Assembly: GCA_947503145.1 (NCBI GenBank)
Contig: CANNCP010000003.1
Coordinates: 1 to 64,000, forward strand
DNA from: an uncultured Roseovarius sp.
GTDB lineage: Bacteria > Pseudomonadota > Alphaproteobacteria > Rhodobacterales > Rhodobacteraceae
Length of the DNA stretch: 64,000 bases
Reading direction: 5' to 3'
Numbering within the stretch: position 1 is the stretch's first letter; each line of letters opens with the position of its first letter. This document shows positions 57,928-64,000 of this stretch, piece after piece. A model generated the notes under the pieces. That model worked only from the letters and a program-made list of their open reading frames with translations. It ran no database searches and was not told where the DNA came from. The position numbers and the translations under genes are program-made.

Positions 57928-59049
57928 TCAGGCGCCGGGCGGAGGCGGTGGCATCACGGTAAACAGTTGAGCCAGTTCGGCGACATCCTCGGCGCGCAGC
58001 CAGCCATCCTGCCCGGCGGTCCAGACGTGGCTCTCGCGGGACAGCTTGCCGTCACGGACCATGCGGCCCATCGTGGCCTTGGAGTAGGGGCCGTGGGTCT
58101 CGCCGCCTTCGGCGATATGCCACACATGTTCGACCGGGGGCGGGGGTGGCATCTGTGCCGCAGGTGCGGCCGCAGCCGGGGCGCTGCCCCAGGGGCCGCC
58201 CTGGCCGGTCATCTGCTGGGCCATGGCGATCCCCATGCCTGCGCCCATGCCGGCCGCCATGCCGCCGCCTGCGGGGTTGCGGGCCGCTTCGGTCATGGCC
58301 TCTGCAGCCGAATACTGCGTGAACCGTCCCAGATCACCGGCGATCCCTACCGAGGTCCGCTTGTCCAGCGCGGCCTCGACAGCGGGCGGCAGCGAGATGT
58401 TCTCGATGTATAGCTCGGGGATGGCCAGGCCGTATTCGGCCACGGTCTGACTGATTGCGGCGGCCACCAGCTTGCCCAGATCGGCGGTGTTGGCGGCCAT
58501 GTCGAGCACCGGAATTCCCGAAGACGCGACGACGCGGGAAAACTCTTGGACGATGATGTTGCGGATCTGGTAGCTGATCTCGTCCATGGTGAATTCGCCG
58601 TCGGTGCCGACGATCTCGGTCAGGAAACGCGCCGGGTCCGCGACGCGCACGGAATAGGTGCCAAAGGCGCGCAGGCGGGTCGGGCCAAATTCGGGATCAC
58701 GCAACATGATCGGGTTCTTGGTGCCCCATTTCAGATCGTTGAAACGGGTGGTATTGATAAAGTAGATTTCGGATTTGAACGGGCTCTTAAAGCCGTGATC
58801 CCAGTGTTGCAACGTGGTCATCACCGGCATGTTGTTGGTTTCGAGCATGTAGAGGCCGGGGGTGAACACGTCAGCCAGCTGTCCTTCGTGGACGAACACT
58901 GCCGCCTGACCTTCGCGCACGGTCAGCTTGGCACCATACTTGATCTCGTGGCCTTCGCGCTGGAACCGCCAGACCATGGTATCGCGGGTGTCGTCGGTCC
59001 AATGAATGACGTCGATGAATTGGCCACTGAGAAAATCGAAAATGCCCAT
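57928..59049 (-). CDS. SPFH-domain protein with C-terminal GYF_2 domain
   Basis: A 373-residue protein of the virion-core-like SPFH group. The SPFH domain spans about residues 25-240 (WTDDTRDTMVWRFQREGHEI near 17, VRVADPARFLTEIVGTDG near 135). A Gly/Ala/Met-rich linker follows around 255-300 (GGGMAAGMGAGMGIAMAQQM). A GYF_2 domain occupies residues about 308-365 (HVWHIAEGGETHGPYSK and WLRAEDV). SPFH proteins form membrane-associated oligomers; GYF_2 may bind Pro-rich partners. AGGAG lies nine bases before the ATG. It is central in the minus-strand module. Confidence 0.88.
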   Translation of the reverse strand: MGIFDFLSGQFIDVIHWTDDTRDTMVWRFQREGHEIKYGAKLTVREGQAAVFVHEGQLADVFTPGLYMLETNNMPVMTTLQHWDHGFKSPFKSEIYFINTTRFNDLKWGTKNPIMLRDPEFGPTRLRAFGTYSVRVADPARFLTEIVGTDGEFTMDEISYQIRNIIVQEFSRVVASSGIPVLDMAANTADLGKLVAAAISQTVAEYGLAIPELYIENISLPPAVEAALDKRTSVGIAGDLGRFTQYSAAEAMTEAARNPAGGGMAAGMGAGMGIAMAQQMTGQGGPWGSAPAAAAPAAQMPPPPPVEHVWHIAEGGETHGPYSKATMGRMVRDGKLSRESHVWTAGQDGWLRAEDVAELAQLFTVMPPPPPGA

Positions 59050-59070
59050 CTGGTGGTCTCCTGTTGTAGA

Positions 59071-60036
59071 TTAAGCGGGGCCGCCGCCGTGCTCTGCGAT
59101 CAATTCACGCAGGATCGGGTGGGCCTCTTCGGCGGTCATGCCGGGGGTCAGGCGGGGGGAATAGAGCAGGCGCAGAAGCTCTTCGTCATGGGTGGTGAGC
59201 AGCGCAAATTCGTCGTCGTCGTTGAAGATGGACGGGCGCGCGCGCGGGCTGTCATTGGCCAGGCCAAGACCCTGCGCCAGTTCTTCGTGCACGCATGAGC
59301 GGCGCATGAGGTCAGGGTGTTCGGCGCGAATGAAGGCGATGGCGCGGCGATAGGTGTGATCGTCCTCGGTGCCCGAGAATGCCACGACAAGGCAGTGGAT
59401 CGAACGCGGCAGGGTGTTGATGATATCCAGCGATGTCTGGTTGATGTCGGGCACCAACTGGCGGATGCGCGCGACGGCGGCGGCGCGGTCGTCCTCGCCC
59501 ATGATCAGCACGTGGAAATTGGCGCCATTGCTGGTGCCTGCCGAAATCGGATGGTCGGTGACGCGTGCGAGGCGCGCGGCATAGGCGGTGATGGTCTGCA
59601 GGTCTGCCTTGCGTTGTGCTTCGGGGACGCTATCGCCGAACTCGACCTTCATGCGCACCGGCGAGGTCCATTTGCGCAGCCCTCCCGCCGTCCCGTCTGA
59701 ACGCGTCAGGCCGCGATTGCGCGCGTATTCGTCGTAGAATGCGATGCGGTCGAAATTGCGCAACAGATCGGTATCCGAATAGGGGGTGTCGACGCCGCCG
59801 CCGTCGGTACGCAACAGGCCCTGCGCCAGCAGGTTGGCTTGCACGCGGCTGTAGTAGCGCGTCATGTTCTGGCTGCGGAGCGACGGGCCTGCGGCATCCG
59901 GCGACGGCGGGGGTATGAGGGCGGCGGGCCGGGCTTTGGGCGGGGTCTCGGACGGTGGTGCGGGCATATCGCACGCTGCCAGCGCCACGAGCCCCGCGCC
60001 CACGATAGCCGCCCTTGTGATCGCCGCGATACCCAT
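59071..60036 (-). CDS. DUF2927 lipoprotein, putative metallopeptidase-like
   Basis: A 321-residue lipoprotein: signal peptide with lipobox LAAC (lipid Cys near residue 22), then a Pro-rich linker. The DUF2927 domain includes DLLRNFDRIAFYDEYA near 89, LRKWTSPVRMKVEFGDSV near 121 and the signature CVHEELAQGLGLANDSP near 248, in which HE resembles a zinc-protease helix. A catalytic role is plausible but not shown. The ATG is seven bases past the telA stop, so it belongs to the same transcript. Confidence 0.82.
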   Translation of the reverse strand: MGIAAITRAAIVGAGLVALAACDMPAPPSETPPKARPAALIPPPSPDAAGPSLRSQNMTRYYSRVQANLLAQGLLRTDGGGVDTPYSDTDLLRNFDRIAFYDEYARNRGLTRSDGTAGGLRKWTSPVRMKVEFGDSVPEAQRKADLQTITAYAARLARVTDHPISAGTSNGANFHVLIMGEDDRAAAVARIRQLVPDINQTSLDIINTLPRSIHCLVVAFSGTEDDHTYRRAIAFIRAEHPDLMRRSCVHEELAQGLGLANDSPRARPSIFNDDDEFALLTTHDEELLRLLYSPRLTPGMTAEEAHPILRELIAEHGGGPA

Positions 60037-60043
60037 GCAGATG

Positions 60044-61240
60044 TTACGTTCCGGTCGACGTGGCGACGGTATCGCCGGTGCCGTCACCACGCGCCTTGGC
60101 CGAGGAAAGGGTATCGCGCAGCTCTGTCTCCATCTTCTTCAGTTCGGTCTCGGCTGCGGCGCGGCGGGCCTTGCCCTCATCTGCTATCTGCAGCGATTCC
60201 TGAATGGTGCCGATGAGGTCGGCATTGGCCTTTTTCACTGCTTCGATGTCAAACACGCCGCGCTCCATCTCGGTGCGGATCATCTTGTTGCTTTCGCGCA
60301 GGTTTTTCGCATTGGCGGTCAGCAGATCGTTGGTCAGGTCGTTGGCGTCGCGCACCGCAGCGGCGGCCTCGGCAGAGCGCTGGATGGTGACGGACTGCGC
60401 CAGTTGCGTTTCCCACAGCGGCACCGTGTTCACCAGCGTCGAGTTGATCTTGGTCACGAGGCTCTTGTCGTTCTCCTGTACCAGACGGATCGACGGCAGC
60501 GACTGCATGGTGACCTGACGGGTCAGTTTCAGGTCATGCACCCGGCGCTCCAGATCATCGCGGGCGGCGCGCAGATCGCGCAACTCCTGCGCCATCATCA
60601 CCTGGTCCTTCTCGGGGGCCTTGGACACTTTGGCCGCTTTGGCCGGGATGTCCTTTTCGTCCAGAACGTGCAGCTTTTCCTCACCGGCCGCGATATAGAG
60701 GGCCAGTTCGTCATAGAAGTCGAGGGTTTTGCCGTAGAGCAGATCGAGCGATTTGATATCCTTGAGCAAGGTATGCTCATGCAGGTGCAGATCCTCTGTC
60801 ACCTTGTCGATCTGGCCCTGGACCTCTTCGAAACGCGCGGTGAACTTTGCAAAGGGGGCGGCACGGCCCAGCAGGCGCTCCCACCAGGTCTGTTTGCGCC
60901 GCACGTCCAGTTCGGACACCGAAAATCCCCGGATCGCACTGACCATCCCGCGCAGGCTGTCACCTGCGGGGCCGACATCCTTGTTGCGCACGCCCTGTAG
61001 CATGGATTGCGAGATTACCTGCAATTCCGCCTGCGCGGCAGAGCCAAAGGAAACGATGGACTGGGTATCGGCCATGTCGATTTCGTCCATACGTTTGCGA
61101 ATCTCGTCGCCCACGGGTTTGTCGGCATCCTTGAGTTTGACGATATCGCGCGCCTCGGTGGGTTCGGGCAATATGATGGCGTTGACTTCGGCGACCTGTG
61201 CCAGCGTGGCCTCGGCCTTTTGACGGACAGTGTCAGACAT
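60044..61240 (-). CDS. TelA-family toxic anion resistance protein
   Basis: A 398-residue, all-helical, coiled-coil-rich protein of the TelA/KlaA family, associated with tellurite and other stress systems. Landmarks are YGKTLDFYDELALYIAAGEE near residue 160, LRDLRAARDDLERRVHDL near 206, QSLPSIRLVQENDKSLVTKI near 240 and VPLWETQLAQSVTIQRSAEA near 264. It is soluble. It lies 13 bases after the XpaC-like gene and seven before the DUF2927 gene. The TelA-XpaC pairing is known from other bacteria. Confidence 0.9.
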   Translation of the reverse strand: MSDTVRQKAEATLAQVAEVNAIILPEPTEARDIVKLKDADKPVGDEIRKRMDEIDMADTQSIVSFGSAAQAELQVISQSMLQGVRNKDVGPAGDSLRGMVSAIRGFSVSELDVRRKQTWWERLLGRAAPFAKFTARFEEVQGQIDKVTEDLHLHEHTLLKDIKSLDLLYGKTLDFYDELALYIAAGEEKLHVLDEKDIPAKAAKVSKAPEKDQVMMAQELRDLRAARDDLERRVHDLKLTRQVTMQSLPSIRLVQENDKSLVTKINSTLVNTVPLWETQLAQSVTIQRSAEAAAAVRDANDLTNDLLTANAKNLRESNKMIRTEMERGVFDIEAVKKANADLIGTIQESLQIADEGKARRAAAETELKKMETELRDTLSSAKARGDGTGDTVATSTGT

Positions 61241-61253
61241 GGGGGGTATCCTC

Positions 61254-62150
61254 TCAGTTCGGGGAATTGCGGGTCAGGTGAACGCCTTCGCGTTCGAGGC
61301 GTTCGCGCAGCACTTCTATCTCGACTTCGAGATCGGTGTGACTGTCGCGCAGGAGCGTCTGGGTCTTGGCGTCGAAATTCGTTTCGAGGTCGCTCAGCAG
61401 GGTCAGGTAATCCTCTCGCACCTGCTTGTCAGCGCTGCGGACATAGATATCGGCGAACTTGATCGTCGCGTCGCGTGCGCCCATCAGGTAGACGCCGATG
61501 AATTTGCGGGCTGCGGTCAGATCGCGCGGGTCTTCCTCGACTGTGCGCAGCATGTTGCGCACCGTGTCCTGAAACCGCTCCAGCCGGGCCTCTATCTGCC
61601 GGTCGCCCGCGCGCTTGATCGCGTCGCGCATGGCGTCCAGATGCGCCTCGGCCTTTTCGACGGCACGGGCCACCCGATCGGTCTGGAACTGGTCGATGCC
61701 CTCCATGCCCTTGGATTTCATCGGGTCAATGCCGAAGGAAAAAACGTGCAGCCCGGTAGTGACGGCCCCAAAGAGAAGCGGCGCGATCAACCCCGGCTCG
61801 ACCTTGTAGGCCGCGATGGCGATGCCGAGCCCGGCGAGTGCGGACGAGAACAGCTTGCGCGGAATGCCCGGCGCACGCGCTACCTTGCGGCTGGCGAATT
61901 CGGCCTCGGCGCGCAGCCCGTCACGCAACAGCCAGGCCGAGAGCGCCAAGACCCCCGCAGCCACGACTCCCAGGGTCAGGCCCATCGCCCCGGCGGCAAG
62001 CGAGGTGAACAGGACCAGCACTGCGGGCAGGAACATCAGGTTGGCGCGCGCTCCGGCGGGATCGACGCGTACAGAAGCGCGGCGCGATGCATCGCCCCCC
62101 GAAGTGCCGGACTTGTCCGGGCTGAATTTACCGCCAAATTTCTGCGCCAT
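61254..62150 (-). CDS. XpaC-like 5-bromo-4-chloroindolyl phosphate hydrolysis family protein
   Basis: A 298-residue protein with two pairs of hydrophobic segments in the first half (residues about 38-72 and 95-135) and a long helical C-terminal half rich in charged residues, including RKFIGVYLMGARDATIKFAD near 210. This is the XpaC family, named for a dye-phosphate phenotype; real function unknown, but it commonly accompanies TelA. The ATG follows GGAGGG at 11 bases; a TTG at 62159 forming a TTGA overlap with the upstream stop is an alternative start. Confidence 0.82.
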   Translation of the reverse strand: MAQKFGGKFSPDKSGTSGGDASRRASVRVDPAGARANLMFLPAVLVLFTSLAAGAMGLTLGVVAAGVLALSAWLLRDGLRAEAEFASRKVARAPGIPRKLFSSALAGLGIAIAAYKVEPGLIAPLLFGAVTTGLHVFSFGIDPMKSKGMEGIDQFQTDRVARAVEKAEAHLDAMRDAIKRAGDRQIEARLERFQDTVRNMLRTVEEDPRDLTAARKFIGVYLMGARDATIKFADIYVRSADKQVREDYLTLLSDLETNFDAKTQTLLRDSHTDLEVEIEVLRERLEREGVHLTRNSPN

Positions 62151-62155
62151 GCCTG

Positions 62156-62374
62156 TCAAAGCCCTCCGAGCAGGCCGCTGGTCACGCCAAGCATGAGCAC
62201 GAGCAGCGCCACAAAGCCGAGTTTCTGCATTATCGTCCTCCTTGCCGCACTCTCTGACAGGCTACGGGTCACCGCGCGGCTATCCTCGGCTGCATGCGAT
62301 ACGGTCGAGACCACCATCGCGGCCAATACGACCACTACCATCGCCGCACAAACCAGTAGAAGTACACGTGCCAT
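62156..62374 (-). CDS. Small two-helix membrane protein heading the TelA module
   Basis: A 72-residue protein from the ATG, with an N-terminal hydrophobic helix (VLLLVCAAMVVVVLAAMVV), a polar loop of about 28 residues and a C-terminal helix (LGFVALLVLMLGVTSGLLGG). A TTG start 14 codons upstream is possible. The gene ends inside the TTGA overlap with the possible XpaC start, which argues that it is real. No family recognised. Confidence 0.65.
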   Translation of the reverse strand: MARVLLLVCAAMVVVVLAAMVVSTVSHAAEDSRAVTRSLSESAARRTIMQKLGFVALLVLMLGVTSGLLGGL

Positions 62375-62538
62375 CCGGTGTTCGTTTTCCGTTCCTGTTC
62401 GTTGTCGTTTTACCAAAACTTAAGTGATGGCGGGGTCGGTTGCTAGAGGGAACCTGCGCATGGTATTTTTCCGGGCGAACGATGCGTGCGGATACGATCT
62501 GGATAGATGGAAGCGGGCCAAAACCGGAAAGGCCCGAA

Positions 62539-62561
62539 CTAAAGCGTTCCGCCTTGAACGC
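62539..62561. repeat. CTAAAGCGTT stem-loop upstream of the TelA module
   Basis: CTAAAGCGTTC is followed after six bases by GAACGC, giving a perfect GCGTTC/GAACGC stem, the shortest-loop member of the family. The surrounding gap 62375-62707 has no gene; it should hold the promoter of the minus-strand module. Confidence 0.65.
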
Positions 62562-62707
62562 GGCATCAGCGATGGCCGATATTCTGCGCTGCCAGAAGGT
62601 CTGTCATCACTAAACTGCCCAAAGACGCCTCAATTGCTCACCGATATGATCCGGGGTGAAGTCGGATTGTCATATCCCAACTTGGAAAGGGGCCTACAGG
62701 TTCCGCG

Positions 62708-63499
62708 TCAGGTGGTGCGGCGTTTGCGCTGGGGTGTCGGGCGCTCTGACTTGGGCTTGGCGCCCTTGTCCTCCATCCCCAGTTGTTCGCGCATCACGCG
62801 TGGGCGCACCTCTTCGACGGTGCCGGGTTTCAGATCGGCCAGTTGGAACGGTCCATAAGACACCCGGATCAGACGGTTGACCGCCAGACCGACCGCCTCC
62901 ATCGCGCGGCGTACTTCGCGGTTCTTGCCCTCGCGCAGGGCCACGGTTGCCCAGGCATTTGCGCCGGTCTGCCGGTCCAGCGTCACGGTCATCGGCTGGA
63001 ATCGTTCACCGTCCAGTACCAGCCCCTTGCGCAGCGGAGTGAATGTGTCGTCGGTGGGGCGCCCCTTGACGCGCACGCGGTACTTGCGCAGCCAGCCGGT
63101 GCTGGGCAGTTCCAGCTTCCGCTTGATGGCTCCGTCATTGGTCAGCAGCAGCAACCCTTCAGAGCTGATATCGAGCCGCCCGACGCTCATCACCCGTGGC
63201 ATGTCCTCGGGCAGTTTGTCAAAGATCGTGGTGCGTCCCTGTTCGTCGCGCGCCGTGGTCACGAGGCCCGCAGGCTTGTGATAGAGCCAGAGCCGTGATG
63301 GTTCGGGCGCATTCAGTGGCTTGCCGTCGACGGCAATGCGGTCCTTGTCCGTCACATTCAGTGCGGCTCGGTCGATCTTGACACCGTTGACGGTGACGCG
63401 GCCGGTTTCGATCATGCGTTCGGCTTCGCGGCGACTGGCGACACCGGCGCGGGCGATGACCTTGGCGATACGGTCGCCGGGAGGGGGCTTTTGGCTCAT
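62708..63499 (-). CDS. rluB: rRNA large subunit pseudouridine synthase, RluB type
   Basis: A 263-residue RsuA-family enzyme: N-terminal S4 domain (RIAKVIARAGVASRREAERM, residues 10-29) and catalytic domain with the aspartate in SVGRLDISSEGLLLLTNDG near residue 106, plus REGKNREVRRAMEAVGL near 188. RluB modifies position 2605 of 23S rRNA in E. coli; RluE/RluF-like specificity cannot be fully excluded. The C-terminus is a basic tail. It is divergent from tadA, 63 bases apart. Confidence 0.9.
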   Translation of the reverse strand: MSQKPPPGDRIAKVIARAGVASRREAERMIETGRVTVNGVKIDRAALNVTDKDRIAVDGKPLNAPEPSRLWLYHKPAGLVTTARDEQGRTTIFDKLPEDMPRVMSVGRLDISSEGLLLLTNDGAIKRKLELPSTGWLRKYRVRVKGRPTDDTFTPLRKGLVLDGERFQPMTVTLDRQTGANAWATVALREGKNREVRRAMEAVGLAVNRLIRVSYGPFQLADLKPGTVEEVRPRVMREQLGMEDKGAKPKSERPTPQRKRRTT

Positions 63500-63562
63500 G
63501 CGCCCCGCTTAGCCGAAACGCGGCCCTTGCGAAAGCACGGATCGTGCGGCAGGAGAAGGTCC

Positions 63563-64000
63563 ATGAGTTTTACCACGCACATGGATATCGCACTGGACGA
63601 GGCCCGCGCAGCAGCGGCTCGCGACGAAGTGCCGGTGGGCGCGGTGCTGATCGGACCGGACGGGCAGGTGGTGGCGCGCGCAGGCAACCGCACCCGCGAA
63701 TTGAACGATCCGACAGCACATGCCGAAATTCTCGTGCTCCGTGCCGCCTGCGCCGCTGCCGGGTCCGCACGGCTGCCGGGTTACACGCTCTACGTCACGC
63801 TGGAACCTTGCGCCATGTGCGCCGCCGCCATTGCGGCTGCCCGGATTGCAAGGCTCTGTTTTGGCGCTTCCGACCCCAAGTCGGGCGGTGTGCTGCACGG
63901 TGCGCGCGTCTTTTCGCACAGCCAGAGCCACCATGTGCCAGAGATCTACGACGGCCTCGCGGCAGATTCCGCCGAAGACCTGCTCAAGACCTTCTTTGCC
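63563..64000 (+). CDS. tadA: tRNA-specific adenosine deaminase (3' end outside window)
   Basis: The first 146 codons of a deaminase converting A34 to inosine in tRNA-Arg(ACG). The zinc site is complete: HAEILVLRAA near residue 52 (His and catalytic Glu) and PCAMCAAAI near 82 (two Cys). It starts at an ATG after AGGAGAAGGTCC. The frame is still open at the window edge but the conserved domain is nearly finished, so only a few residues are missing. Confidence 0.93.
   Translation, partial: MSFTTHMDIALDEARAAAARDEVPVGAVLIGPDGQVVARAGNRTRELNDPTAHAEILVLRAACAAAGSARLPGYTLYVTLEPCAMCAAAIAAARIARLCFGASDPKSGGVLHGARVFSHSQSHHVPEIYDGLAADSAEDLLKTFFA

Overview
This window comes from a GC-rich alphaproteobacterium, almost certainly Rhodobacterales (Roseobacter group). 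The indicators are a SAM/SAH riboswitch in front of metK (a class known mainly from Rhodobacterales), a ChpT histidine phosphotransferase, the ornithine-lipid pair olsB-olsA, an L21 protein with a C-terminal helix-hairpin-helix tail, an IscR with a single cysteine heading a suf operon, and repeat families scattered through the intergenic DNA. From 3.9 kb to the right edge it reads as ordinary core chromosome with densely packed, often overlapping genes. I cannot name the genus.

Left edge (1-3741) is accessory DNA next to a tRNA-Ser(CGA) gene. It holds what looks like the inner-right end of an IS21-family element, a perfect 25-bp inverted repeat, two unrecognised small genes with good ribosome binding sites, a DUF3987 (YfjI-like) gene typical of phages and integrated elements, and an AT-richer stretch with two kinds of direct repeat. 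The tRNA 3' end faces this DNA, which is the usual layout of a tRNA-integrated island; no integrase is visible and the far attachment site is not in the window.

3.9-19 kb: two tandem DUF2059 proteins; rplU-rpmA; a LysE-type exporter and a GNAT acetyltransferase; obg-proB-proA (ribosome assembly GTPase and proline synthesis); chpT and a DUF3553 protein; olsB-olsA; a ThiE-like protein; trmJ; ctaA (heme A synthase) and an M32 carboxypeptidase. 19-29 kb: gyrA, usg, a SYLF-domain lipoprotein, hemB, a small membrane protein, mfd and an alpha/beta hydrolase pair.

29.8-38.9 kb is a complete Fe-S assembly operon: iscR, a NifS/IscS-type desulfurase, sufB, two SAM-methyltransferase-like genes, sufC, sufD, two Yip1-type membrane proteins and sufS. 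It is preceded by a palindrome resembling an Irr/ICE iron box, and a second similar palindrome sits inside the desulfurase gene. 39-52.7 kb: tRNA-Arg(CCG), fabB-fabI, a putative glycosyltransferase-like gene, miaB, an OmpA-like protein and a lipoprotein that share an unrecognised small domain, phoH-(SGNH gene on the other strand)-ybeY-corC-lnt, the riboswitch and metK, and trmB.

52.7-64 kb: an RTX calcium-binding-repeat protein with an unusual N-terminal anchor, argE-like, dtd, then a minus-strand block (small membrane protein, XpaC-like, TelA, DUF2927 lipoprotein, SPFH-GYF protein, zinc-ribbon membrane protein and a frameshifted small membrane gene) that looks like one membrane-associated stress module, followed by an rluB-type pseudouridine synthase and the start of tadA. 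Three dispersed repeat families, described below, sit between genes and are the least explained part of the core region.
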